A stretch of DNA of 7,795 nt from Synechococcales cyanobacterium PMM_0073 (GCA_949127695.1 CASBQH010000159.1:1-7795), one strand, 5' to 3'; shown: positions 1-6,626, numbered from the stretch's first letter. The notes: generated by a model not told the origin, from the sequence alone. Program-made: numbers and translations.

Positions 1-619
1 CAAAAAAGGTGAGCAGAAACTCGTTCCAGGAAATTAAAAAGGCAAACAGCGACCCCACCATGACGCCGGGAGCGACCAGCGGCAGCGTCACCTGCTGCAA
101 CACCTGCAAGGGCGTCGCCCCCAGCGAACGCGCCTGCGTTTCGTAGCCCAGATCAAAGTTGGCAAAGACGCTAGAGAGCACCAGCGTCATGTAGGGAATT
201 GTCGGCATCAGATGCACCAGCACTACGCCCAGCAGCGTTCCGCTCAAGCCCAGCCGAATCAGCAAAAACTGGATGCCCATCAGCGTTGCCAGCGGCGAAA
301 CCAAAATTGGCAGCAGCAAAAACAGCTTCAGCAGCGGCTTGCCCGGAAATTCTAGCAGACCCAGGGCGCGTCCGGCAGGCAGTCCCACCAGCAGCGACAG
401 CAGCGTGGTCAGCAGCGCAATCAGCAGGCTTTGCAGCAGCCCTTCTCCAACTCTAGAGCTGGCTGAAAAAATGGCCGTCCAATGTTGCAGCGTCCATTGG
501 GCTGGCCAAAGCTGCGGAAAATACCAGCCCGGCGCCACCGACCAGATCAGCAGCCGCAAAAGCGGCACAAACAGCGTGCCGAGCACCAGACTCGTAATGC
601 CCTTTCGCAGCAGATTCAC
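1..619 (-). CDS. ABC transporter permease, PotC-like (3' end beyond window)
   Basis: Inner-membrane permease of a binding-protein-dependent ABC importer; 206 codons are present and the C-terminus lies outside the left edge. Translation from a GTG at 619 gives a hydrophobic protein with about four to five membrane segments visible (roughly residues 8-28, 62-82, 97-120, 126-150 and 183 onward). The EAA loop that docks on the ATPase is clear at about residues 159-180: YETQARSLGATP followed by VTLP. The start is supported by a perfect AGGAGG six bases upstream. The GTG lies 1 nt beyond the stop of the upstream permease, so the two are almost certainly translationally coupled and form a heterodimeric channel. 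Family resemblance is to the PotC/CysW/ThiP-type superfamily. The substrate (polyamine, iron, phosphonate, thiamine-like or other) cannot be read from the permease, and no ATPase or binding protein is in the window. Confidence 0.88.
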   Translation of the reverse strand, partial: MNLLRKGITSLVLGTLFVPLLRLLIWSVAPGWYFPQLWPAQWTLQHWTAIFSASSRVGEGLLQSLLIALLTTLLSLLVGLPAGRALGLLEFPGKPLLKLFLLLPILVSPLATLMGIQFLLIRLGLSGTLLGVVLVHLMPTIPYMTLVLSSVFANFDLGYETQARSLGATPLQVLQQVTLPLVAPGVMVGSLFAFLISWNEFLLTFF

Positions 620-620
620 G

Positions 621-1487
621 CTATGCCTCCTGAGATCGAGCAGATTTAGCCGCAGTCAGCCAGAGATAAGCCGCGATCATCAGCATCGAAATGACCGAAA
701 GCAGCAGACCCAGCGCCACAGCTTCCTGACGCTTGCTTAAATCAGTATCAGTGAAGGCGCGGTAGACCAGCAGCGGCAGCGTCCGGGGGCGGGTCGAACC
801 CAGCAAAAACGGCACTTCAAACGCGCCAAAAATGAAGCCGAACACAATCAGGCTGGCCGACAGAATACCGGGCTTGAGCAGCGGCAGCGTCACGTTATAA
901 AACATCTGCCAAGGCGTTGCGCCCAAGGCTCTCGCCTGCCGCTCGTAAGCCGGGTCAATGCCGCGCAGTGCCGCCAGCAAAATTAGCGTCATAAACGGCG
1001 TTTCTTTCCACAAAAAATGCAGCAGCACACCAATATTCGCCGGATCGTTCACCAGCAGCGGAAAGTCTTGATCTGACTGAATCCAGCCGATGGCGCAGGC
1101 CAGCCGCGCGATTAACCCGCTGGGAGCCAGCAGCAGCAAAATGCCGCTAACGCCCACCAGATGCGGAATCGGCAGCGTGATCTGGCAGGCAAAGCTCGCC
1201 CAGCGCCCCGCCTGTCGCAGCAGCAAGGCAAGGCCAATGCTCAGCAGCGTGGAAAGCCCGGTGGCGGTCGCAGCAATATATAGGCTCAGCCCCAGCGCTG
1301 GCCAAAATTCTGGGTTGCTCAGGGCAGCAAGGTAAGCGTTGAGTGAAGGCGGCGCGGCAGTCAGCCCAATCAGGCCGACGCTTTGTAGCAATGCTAGCAG
1401 CAGCCCGCCGCCAAACAGCAGCCCGACAATGCCCACAGCAGGCAGCAGCATGAAATAGGGACGCAGTGCAGTTCGATCTAGAGCCAT
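621..1487 (-). CDS. ABC transporter permease, PotB-like
   Basis: First of two paired inner-membrane permeases, 288 residues if started at the ATG at 1487. The frame stays open to a TTG at 1562, but the extra 25 residues are polar and unlike the family N-terminus, so the ATG just before the first membrane segment is preferred, although no strong ribosome binding site precedes either. Six membrane segments are predictable by eye (about 12-34, 68-92, 105-130, 152-176, 208-230, 258-280). The EAA loop is at 181-202: YERQARALGATP then NVTLP. The region around 221-250 (GAFEVPFLLG, then TLPLLVYRAF) matches PotB-like permeases of the spermidine/putrescine-type superfamily. It lies 122 nt downstream of the fused aconitase-family gene on the same strand with no obvious terminator between, so co-transcription is plausible but unproven. 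Substrate unknown. Confidence 0.87.
   Translation of the reverse strand: MALDRTALRPYFMLLPAVGIVGLLFGGGLLLALLQSVGLIGLTAAPPSLNAYLAALSNPEFWPALGLSLYIAATATGLSTLLSIGLALLLRQAGRWASFACQITLPIPHLVGVSGILLLLAPSGLIARLACAIGWIQSDQDFPLLVNDPANIGVLLHFLWKETPFMTLILLAALRGIDPAYERQARALGATPWQMFYNVTLPLLKPGILSASLIVFGFIFGAFEVPFLLGSTRPRTLPLLVYRAFTDTDLSKRQEAVALGLLLSVISMLMIAAYLWLTAAKSARSQEA
626..631 (-). promoter_or_regulatory. Shine-Dalgarno site for the PotC-like permease
   Basis: On the minus strand this reads AGGAGG, a full anti-16S match, six bases before the GTG at 619. It lies inside the last codons of the upstream permease gene. It decides the GTG start and indicates translational coupling of the two permeases. Confidence 0.85.
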
Positions 1488-1609
1488 GCCGCAATTTAGC
1501 CTGAGTGATTCCGCTGTTTTATTTTCCAATTTATTGTCTAACGCCTGAGCGCATTTGCTCAACCCAGTGAAAAAGCGTCCAGAATAATTTGTCCAGACAG
1601 GCAGCAGAA

Positions 1610-3349
1610 TTAGTCAAACCGATCGCTGATGCGGCCATTTACCGCAGAAATGGCGACAATGCGCGGCGAGGCGAGATAGTTTTGACCCGTTGGGTCGCCG
1701 CTGCGGCCTTTGAAGTTGCGGTTGGTGGCGTAGATGCCAACTTCTGCTGCACCCAGTACGCCTTGCCCTGCGTTGATGCAGGCTCCGCAGCCGCTCTTGA
1801 GGATCTTTGCCCCAGCCTGTTCGAGGGTGGTGAGATAGCCTAACGCTGCGGCCTGCTGCCTGACCTGCTGCGAAGCGGGCACAACAAACAGGCTCACGCC
1901 CGCTGCGACTGTTCGATCTTGCAGCACTGCCGCCGCCTGCGCCAGATCAAACAGCTTGCCGCCAGTGCAAGAGCCAATGAAGGCGCGGGTGATTTTTACA
2001 TCCTCAATTTCGCTCACTCCCACAACCTGATCGGGCTTGGGCGGACGGGCGATCTGCGGCTCTAGCTGGCTGAGGTCAAACTGGTAGACGCGCTGATATT
2101 CGGCTGCTGAGTCGCTGCTCAGATCCTCTTCCAGCTCGTAGCCCTGCGCTTTCATATAGTCCCAAGTCTTGGCGTCTGGCGCAATTAGTCCTGAAACTGC
2201 GCCGCATTCAACAGCCATATTCGCCAGCGTCATCCGTTCATCAATGGGCAGCTGCTCAATGACCTCACCGCAAAATTCCATCACGCAGCCCATGGCTCCA
2301 TCGCAGCCAATTTGCCCCAAAATAAACAGCATAATATCTTTGGCGCTGACGACCGCTGGCAAAACGCCATTTAGCTCAAACTTGAGCGTGGCCGGAACCC
2401 GCAACCAGAAGTCGCCTGTGGCAAACAGATTTGCCATGTCGGTGCTGCCAATTCCGGTCGAGAAGCAGCCAAACGCGCCGTAGGTGCAGCTATGCGAATC
2501 GGTGCCGACGATCACCCTGCCGGGACGCACAAAGCCGCGCTCCGGCAGCAGCACATGACAGATGCCCGCCGCCTCACCGGGCGAAACTACATCCAGCAAA
2601 TGACAGCCCTGCGCCTGCGCGAACTCGACCATCTGCTGGTGCATTGTGATCGCCTTAGCGTCAGGGCGAATCTCGTTGATTTGGATAAAGTGATCGGCCA
2701 CCAACACGACTCGCTGCGCGTCCCAGAGCTGAGCCGCCGCGCCAAACTGCTGATGAAACAGCGCTCCCACTGCGGCGGCAATGGCATCATGTGACATCGC
2801 CAAATCGACTTGAATCAACAGCGCTTCTCCCGGCTGCACGTAGGCTTGATGGGCAGCGCGGGCGATCAGCTTTTCGGCCAGCGTCATCGGGCGAGCGGCA
2901 GTTGAACTGGGCGGCAGCGTGATTTCGCCCGTGAGCCGCTGTTGATTGAAGCCAAACAGCCCGCCTGCGGCCACAATTGCCGCCTCGATTGGGTTGGAGC
3001 GCTCTGTGCCAGTTGCTGCACCAATTTCTGTGCCAATTTCTGTGCCAATTACCTCTAGCGGCAGGCCAATATTGATACTGTTGCGATAAAAGATTTCGGC
3101 AAATGAGCGGGCGCGAATTTTCTGGATGCCTGCGGCTTTGAGCGCCAGTGGGGCAATTTCGCGGCTTGAACCACAGCCAAAGTTCTCGCCAGCTTCAATG
3201 ATTTGATACTGGGCAAGCTGCCCTGCGCCAATCACATGCTCTAGCGCATAGTGCCCCAGATGCGCTGGGTCAAGATTGGTGCCGCGCTGGGCGGGAATAA
3301 TCTCGTCGGTGTTGATGTCATCGCCAAGCGTCAGGGTTTTGTGGGTCAT
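1610..3349 (-). CDS. Fused LeuD-LeuC-type dehydratase/isomerase (aconitase superfamily, swivel domain first)
   Basis: Predicted [4Fe-4S] hydro-lyase that isomerises a 2-substituted malate by dehydration and rehydration. Residues 1 to about 150 form a LeuD-like swivel domain ([12 protein letters not shown] at 9-20; GCGSSRE at 58-64; SFAEIFYRN at 82-90). From about 155 to the end is a full archaeal-type LeuC domain ([12 protein letters not shown] at 283-294; GIGSTDMA at 299-306). The three cluster cysteines are C461 (GSCTGG), C521 and C524 (GCGAC), with the 60+3 spacing known for LeuC. A substrate-anion motif, [10 protein letters not shown], is at 543-552. Cyanobacterial LeuC and LeuD are normally separate proteins, so this is an unusual fusion with domain order like AcnB but without the HEAT domain. 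Its total length is about the sum of one archaeal-type LeuD plus one LeuC. The substrate loop is atypical (RGTN at 22-25). Candidates: 3-benzylmalate isomerase (HphCD-like), another alkylmalate isomerase, or isopropylmalate isomerase. The family assignment is firm; the substrate is not. Confidence 0.9.
   Translation of the reverse strand: MTHKTLTLGDDINTDEIIPAQRGTNLDPAHLGHYALEHVIGAGQLAQYQIIEAGENFGCGSSREIAPLALKAAGIQKIRARSFAEIFYRNSINIGLPLEVIGTEIGTEIGAATGTERSNPIEAAIVAAGGLFGFNQQRLTGEITLPPSSTAARPMTLAEKLIARAAHQAYVQPGEALLIQVDLAMSHDAIAAAVGALFHQQFGAAAQLWDAQRVVLVADHFIQINEIRPDAKAITMHQQMVEFAQAQGCHLLDVVSPGEAAGICHVLLPERGFVRPGRVIVGTDSHSCTYGAFGCFSTGIGSTDMANLFATGDFWLRVPATLKFELNGVLPAVVSAKDIMLFILGQIGCDGAMGCVMEFCGEVIEQLPIDERMTLANMAVECGAVSGLIAPDAKTWDYMKAQGYELEEDLSSDSAAEYQRVYQFDLSQLEPQIARPPKPDQVVGVSEIEDVKITRAFIGSCTGGKLFDLAQAAAVLQDRTVAAGVSLFVVPASQQVRQQAAALGYLTTLEQAGAKILKSGCGACINAGQGVLGAAEVGIYATNRNFKGRSGDPTGQNYLASPRIVAISAVNGRISDRFD
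3021..3050. repeat. 12-bp tandem repeat, 2.5 copies, in frame in the fused dehydratase
   Basis: CCAATTTCTGTG occurs twice in a row (3021-3032, 3033-3044), followed by CCAATT. On the coding strand it encodes repeated Thr-Glu-Ile-Gly at about residues 101-110 of the fused LeuD-LeuC protein, in the swivel domain just after the INIGLPLE strand. The unit is a multiple of three, so copy changes keep the frame. Confidence 0.9.
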
Positions 3350-3406
3350 TGCACAGCAGATCTGTTAATTCGGCCAATTCCGCCAATTTCGTCAATGCCT
3401 GATCAG

Positions 3407-3418
3407 AATAGCGCTATT
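3407..3418. promoter_or_regulatory. Perfect 12-bp palindrome, possible operator
   Basis: AATAGCGCTATT is its own reverse complement and sits 58 bp upstream of the fused dehydratase start and 122 bp upstream of the YbjN gene. A dimeric regulator site in a divergent promoter region is a reasonable reading. The length is short enough that chance cannot be excluded, and no known cyanobacterial operator was recognised. Confidence 0.35.
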
Positions 3419-3504
3419 TTCTGAGCCGAAAAATCTTTCTCCGCAAAACCAATTGCCTCCATCCAAGATAAAGTTGACTTAAGCAATTTGCAGAATGTAG
3501 CGAA

Positions 3505-3528
3505 GCGAACTAACAGCGAATCTAACAG
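3505..3528. repeat. Imperfect tandem repeat before the YbjN gene
   Basis: GCGAACTAACAG (3505-3516) is followed, sharing one base, by GCGAATCTAACAG (3516-3528), which differs by one inserted T. The second copy runs into the AGGA (3527-3530) that is the likely ribosome binding site, nine bases before the ATG at 3540. It lies in the probable 5' leader. Confidence 0.7.
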
Positions 3529-3539
3529 GAACCCCGACT

Positions 3540-4013
3540 ATGAGCGCCTACGAACTTGAGCTTGACTCTGAATCTGGAGCTTCAGGAGCAGCCAGCGTTA
3601 GCATGAACTATATCGAAGTGATTGAAACAGTGATCTCCAGCCTGCAACAAGATCAAAGCGCGATGGTGAGCCATTCTGAAGAGGGCAGCTACCTCTGGAA
3701 GTTTAAGTATGGCAGCGCCGAAGTCTTTGTGCAGCTAATGGGCACGAGCGATGAAGATGTGCTAACCGTTTGGTCGCCCATTTTGTCGCTGCCGGTACCA
3801 AATGAGGCACAGCTGCTGCGAAAGCTGCTGGAATTGAACTGGGCCAGCACCTTCGAGTCGCGGTTTGCGATTGTCAATAATCAGGTTGTGGTGAATACCC
3901 AGCGCACCCTGGCCGAACTGTCGCCTGCCGAAGTCTCGCGCAATATTACGATTGTGGCCACCATCGCCGACGACCATGACGACAGCCTGAAAGCTGAGTT
4001 TGCGGCGAGCTGA
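3540..4013 (+). CDS. YbjN domain-containing protein
   Basis: A 157-residue acidic, soluble protein with no signal peptide or membrane segment. After a low-complexity N-terminus (about residues 1-20) comes a YbjN-type fold related to secretion-chaperone-like alpha/beta proteins. It has a helix (NYIEVIETVISSLQQD), strands around WKFKYGSAEVFVQLMG, the word VWSPILSLPVPNEAQLLRKL at about 77-96, then LLELNWASTFESRFAI, the family's most recognisable stretch. The ATG is preceded by AGGA at 3527-3530. Such proteins are widespread in cyanobacteria, but their biochemical role is not established; E. coli YbjN has been linked to stress and motility regulation, which need not apply here. The next gene starts 4 nt after this stop, so the two are probably co-expressed. 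Confident in the family, not in a function. Confidence 0.85.
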   Translation: MSAYELELDSESGASGAASVSMNYIEVIETVISSLQQDQSAMVSHSEEGSYLWKFKYGSAEVFVQLMGTSDEDVLTVWSPILSLPVPNEAQLLRKLLELNWASTFESRFAIVNNQVVVNTQRTLAELSPAEVSRNITIVATIADDHDDSLKAEFAAS

Positions 4014-4017
4014 GCCA

Positions 4018-4782
4018 GTGCCCCAGCCCGCGTTACAGCCAGCCTCCCAACCCCAAGTCTGGCGGCTGATTCCGTTTCTAGCTGCCGCTGGCGCTCGGCA
4101 AATGGCCGTTGACAGCTGGCTGTTAGAGCAGCATCAGCTGGGGCTACATCCGCCGACGCTGCGGTTCTATGGCTGGCAGCCTGCCGCCATTTCGCTGGGC
4201 TTTCACCAGCAGCGCTATCCAGAATTTTGGCAGAGCCTGCGCTGGAACAATCAGCCTGTCGAACTCGTGCGGCGACCCAGCGGCGGACGGGCAGTTTTGC
4301 ATCAGGGCGACTTGACCTATGCGGTGATTGCCTCTGGGTTTTCGGGCAGCAGAACCCAGGCTTATCAAGAAATCTGCGCGTTTTTGATCGAGGGCTGGCG
4401 CAGTCTGGGCGTTGAGCTGACTTACGGCGCAGCAGGGCGCGGCTATATTCATAATCCCAACTGCTTTGGCACAGCCACCGGAGCGGATTTGGTGTTGCCA
4501 AACGGCAGCAAGCTAATTGGCAGCGCCCAGCTGCGTCGGGGTGACGCCATTCTCCAGCATGGCTCAATTCAGCTCGCTCCCGATCCAGCCCTATTTGAGC
4601 AGGTGTTCGGTACAGCGGTTGCAGACTGCGGAATTTCTGGCTCAGCCGATCAAATCATCCCGGCTCTGACTCTGGCTGCCCAAAGCTGCTTTAATATCCG
4701 CCTGCAAGTCGAACCGCTGAACCAAGCTGAATGGCAGGCCGTCTCTGTACATGAAGCCCGGTTTTCTGTCAAGTTTTTGTGA
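4018..4782 (+). CDS. Lipoate/octanoate transferase family protein (LipM-like, BPL/LplA/LipB fold)
   Basis: Predicted cytosolic acyltransferase or ligase that attaches octanoyl or lipoyl groups to lysines of E2/GcvH lipoyl domains. Started at GTG 4018 it has 254 residues; a TTG at 4000 overlapping the YbjN gene is the alternative. Homology begins at WRLIPFL, just after this start. Motifs (254-residue numbering): LRFYGW and ISLGFHQ around 48-64, the acyl-binding RRPSGGRAVLHQGDLTYAV at about 85-103, NCFGTATGADL at 148-158, the lysine of GSKLIGSAQLRRG near 165, and ILQHGSI at 178-184. The cysteine (C149) falls at the position of the nucleophile of Bacillus LipM octanoyltransferase, favouring LipM-type transfer over ATP-dependent ligation. 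No C-terminal LplA accessory domain is present. The gap to the upstream YbjN gene is 4 nt, suggesting coupling. The family is certain; transferase versus ligase is inferred. Confidence 0.88.
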   Translation: MPQPALQPASQPQVWRLIPFLAAAGARQMAVDSWLLEQHQLGLHPPTLRFYGWQPAAISLGFHQQRYPEFWQSLRWNNQPVELVRRPSGGRAVLHQGDLTYAVIASGFSGSRTQAYQEICAFLIEGWRSLGVELTYGAAGRGYIHNPNCFGTATGADLVLPNGSKLIGSAQLRRGDAILQHGSIQLAPDPALFEQVFGTAVADCGISGSADQIIPALTLAAQSCFNIRLQVEPLNQAEWQAVSVHEARFSVKFL

Positions 4783-4800
4783 AGCCACTGGATAGATTTT

Positions 4801-4856
4801 TTGCTAACAATATCCCGTGTAAAGACTGATGTGCAAATCGTTACATTTGTTAGTAA
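4801..4856. promoter_or_regulatory. Inverted repeat upstream of ndhD1
   Basis: TTGCTAACAA (4801-4810) and TTGTTAGTAA (4847-4856) are reverse complements at nine of ten positions, with 36 bp between the arms. The right arm runs into the TAATAT -10-like box. The spacing fits two half-sites on the same DNA face for a bound regulator better than a hairpin. It does not match the NdhR/CcmR site as remembered, so the factor is unknown. Confidence 0.45.
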
Positions 4857-4859
4857 TAT
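4832..4859 (+). promoter_or_regulatory. Candidate ndhD1 promoter
   Basis: TAATAT at 4854-4859 resembles a sigma-70 -10 box. At 16 bp spacing upstream is TGCAAA (4832-4837), a weak -35. Transcription would begin about 4866-4868, giving a leader of some 30 nt before the ATG at 4899. The surrounding AT-rich spacer contrasts with the GC-rich genes. Assigned by eye only. Confidence 0.35.
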
Positions 4860-4898
4860 AGCAATAACCACAAGTAAGCATTTTTGCTCATTGTCATC

Positions 4899-6575
4899 AT
4901 GACGGATCAATTCCCCTGGCTAACTGCAATTAGCCTGTTTCCGCTAATTGCCGCTTTTGCTATACCGCTCATCCCTGATAAAGCAGGCAAAACCCTGCGC
5001 TGGTATGCCCTAGGCGTGGGCATCGCCGACTTTGTTTTGATGTGCTATGCCTTCTGGACGCACTACGATGCCAGCCTTTCCTCGTTTCAAATGGTGGAGC
5101 GCTACAGCTGGATTCCGCAGCTTGGATTGAGCTGGTCGGTTTCAGTTGACGGCGTTTCGATGCCGCTGGTGCTGCTGGCTGGCCTCGTTACCACGCTCTC
5201 GCTGTTTGCAGCTTGGCAGGTAGACCGCAAGCCGCGCCTGTTTTACTTTTTAATGCTGATGCTCTACGCCGCGCAGATTGGCGTGTTTGTGGCGCAGGAT
5301 CTGCTGCTGTTTTTCATTGCCTGGGAAATCGAGCTAATTCCGGTCTACCTGCTAATTTCCATCTGGGGCGGTCAGCGTCGGCGCTACGCCGCCACCAAGT
5401 TTCTGCTCTATACGGCGGCTTCCTCGGTGTTCATTCTGGTCGCGGCTTTGGCATTAGCTTTCTCCGGCGATACCGTCACCTTTGATATTGCCGAACTGGG
5501 GATGAAGGACTACTCGCTGCTGCTAGAGCTGTTGCTCTATGCCGGACTGCTGGTAGCGTTTGGCGTGAAGCTGGCGGTGTTTCCGCTGCATACCTGGCTC
5601 CCCGACGCGCATGGTGAAGCTTCGGCTCCGGTTTCGATGATTTTGGCAGGTGTGCTGCTGAAGATGGGCGGCTACGGACTGATTCGGCTCAACCTGGGGC
5701 TGCTGCCCAACGCGCATGTTTACTTTGCGCCAGTGCTGGCAATTCTGGGCGTGGTGAACATTATTTACGGCGCGTTCAACTCGTTTGCTCAGCCCAACAT
5801 GAAGCGGCGGCTGGCCTATTCGTCGGTGTCGCATATGGGCTTTGTGCTGCTGGGAATTGCCTCCTTTACCGATTTGGGTGTGAGCGGCGCAATGCTGCAA
5901 ATGATTTCGCATGGCCTGATTGCGGCACTGCTGTTCTTCTTGGCGGGTGTCACCTATGACCGCACCCATACGCTATCGCTAGAAGAAATGGGCGGAATTG
6001 GCCGGGTGATGCCGAAGGTGTTTGCGCTGTTTACAGCGGCTTCCATGGCTTCGCTGGCGCTGCCTGGAATGAGCGGATTTGTGGGTGAGTTTGAGGTATT
6101 TGTGGGCGTCGCCACCAGCGACATCTATAGCGCCACCTTCCGCACGGTGACAATTGGGCTAGCGGCAGTGGGCTTAATCCTGACGCCAATCTACCTGCTC
6201 TCCATGCTGCGCGAAGTCTTCTACAGCGCTGAAGGTCAGCCCATCTGCGGCATCGATGACACGAAATTTAGAAATGCGGGCGATCATGAGGCGGTCTGTT
6301 TCGGCACAAACTGCGTCCTGCCGGCCAACGCCATCTACAGCGATGCCAAGCCGCGTGAGCTGTTCATTGCGCTCAGCTTCCTGTTTCTAATCGTGGCGAT
6401 TGGGGTTTATCCCAAGCTGGCAACGCAGATGTATGACGTGACCACGGTGGCGGTGAATGGCCATCTGCGGGAGTCTTACAGCCAAGTGGCTCAGCAGAAT
6501 CCGCAGATCTACGCCAAGGGTTTGCTGACGCCTCCCGAACTGGAGTCAGCGCCAGTGTTAGGGATCTTGAACTAA
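4899..6575 (+). CDS. ndhD1: NAD(P)H-quinone oxidoreductase subunit 4, NdhD1
   Basis: Proton-pumping, antiporter-like (NuoM/MrpD) subunit at the distal end of the thylakoid NDH-1L complex, which moves electrons from ferredoxin to plastoquinone in respiration and cyclic flow around photosystem I. The protein has 558 residues with about 14 membrane segments. The ATG at 4899 is chosen over an in-frame TTG at 4884 because [11 protein letters not shown] matches family N-termini. The ion-path residues known in NuoM are in place: E143 (AWEIELIP), K224 ([20 protein letters not shown]), K255 ([11 protein letters not shown]) and E397 (GFVGEFEVF). The broken helix region [10 protein letters not shown] is intact at 305-314. 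The loop [10 protein letters not shown] at 466-475, before AKPRE, is typical of NdhD1/D2 rather than the CO2-uptake forms NdhD3/D4. It is somewhat longer than many NdhD1 proteins, with a C-terminal tail after about 520. No ndhF lies next to it; it appears monocistronic. Confidence 0.96.
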   Translation: MTDQFPWLTAISLFPLIAAFAIPLIPDKAGKTLRWYALGVGIADFVLMCYAFWTHYDASLSSFQMVERYSWIPQLGLSWSVSVDGVSMPLVLLAGLVTTLSLFAAWQVDRKPRLFYFLMLMLYAAQIGVFVAQDLLLFFIAWEIELIPVYLLISIWGGQRRRYAATKFLLYTAASSVFILVAALALAFSGDTVTFDIAELGMKDYSLLLELLLYAGLLVAFGVKLAVFPLHTWLPDAHGEASAPVSMILAGVLLKMGGYGLIRLNLGLLPNAHVYFAPVLAILGVVNIIYGAFNSFAQPNMKRRLAYSSVSHMGFVLLGIASFTDLGVSGAMLQMISHGLIAALLFFLAGVTYDRTHTLSLEEMGGIGRVMPKVFALFTAASMASLALPGMSGFVGEFEVFVGVATSDIYSATFRTVTIGLAAVGLILTPIYLLSMLREVFYSAEGQPICGIDDTKFRNAGDHEAVCFGTNCVLPANAIYSDAKPRELFIALSFLFLIVAIGVYPKLATQMYDVTTVAVNGHLRESYSQVAQQNPQIYAKGLLTPPELESAPVLGILN

Positions 6576-6586
6576 TTTCTAGTTCT

Positions 6587-6606
6587 GCTGGCTAAAATCT
6601 GCCAGC
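6587..6606 (+). repeat. Small hairpin just after ndhD1
   Basis: GCTGGC (6587-6592) and GCCAGC (6601-6606) form a perfect 6-bp GC-rich stem with an 8-nt loop, 12 bases after the ndhD1 stop. It has no T-run behind it, so it is not itself a good terminator. It may protect the 3' end of the message or be incidental. Confidence 0.45.
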
Positions 6607-6626
6607 TAAATTTTCAGAGGGGAATG

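Larger units (their letters stand above)
3350..3539. other. Divergent intergenic region between the fused dehydratase and the YbjN gene
   Basis: This 190-nt spacer must hold promoters for both directions. Visible elements are three roughly 9-10-bp spaced copies of a GCCAATT-like word (3373-3396), a perfect 12-bp palindrome (3407-3418), a TTGACT hexamer at 3474-3479 pointing towards the YbjN gene, and an imperfect tandem repeat at 3505-3528. On the minus strand a TTGACG (3390-3395) points towards the dehydratase. Neither -35-like hexamer has a convincing -10 box at 16-18 bp, so exact promoters are not called. Confidence 0.5.

Noticed and set aside
199..740. Two plus-strand frames (199-456 and 273-740)
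   Set aside because: They lie opposite the two permease genes. The residue content is the Ala/Ser/Arg-rich pattern of an antisense shadow, while the minus-strand frame carries clear EAA loops and membrane segments.
1546..1561. TGAGC/GCTCA hairpin between the fused dehydratase and the permease
   Set aside because: Only 5 bp of stem and no T-run on the transcribed side, so not called a terminator.
1488..1562. TTG start at 1562 for the PotB-like permease
   Set aside because: It would add 25 polar residues with no family match and no good ribosome binding site. The ATG at 1487 directly precedes the first membrane segment.
1577..1597. GTCCAGA repeated at 14-bp spacing
   Set aside because: Only seven bases match in each copy and the region between does not repeat, so chance is likely.
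1610..3349. AcnX-type dehydratase or true aconitase
   Set aside because: The three LeuC-type cluster cysteines with 60+3 spacing and the overall length fit the archaeal-type LeuC/LeuD group. There is no AcnB HEAT domain and the domain order is not that of AcnA.
3474..3502. Full sigma-70 promoter for the YbjN gene based on TTGACT
   Set aside because: The position 17 bp downstream reads GTAGCG, which is not a -10 box. CAGAAT is only 11 bp away.
3881..4567. Minus-strand frame of 228 codons
   Set aside because: It is the antisense shadow of the YbjN and LipM-like genes, Arg/Ser/Ala-rich with no domain, and conflicts with two well-supported genes.
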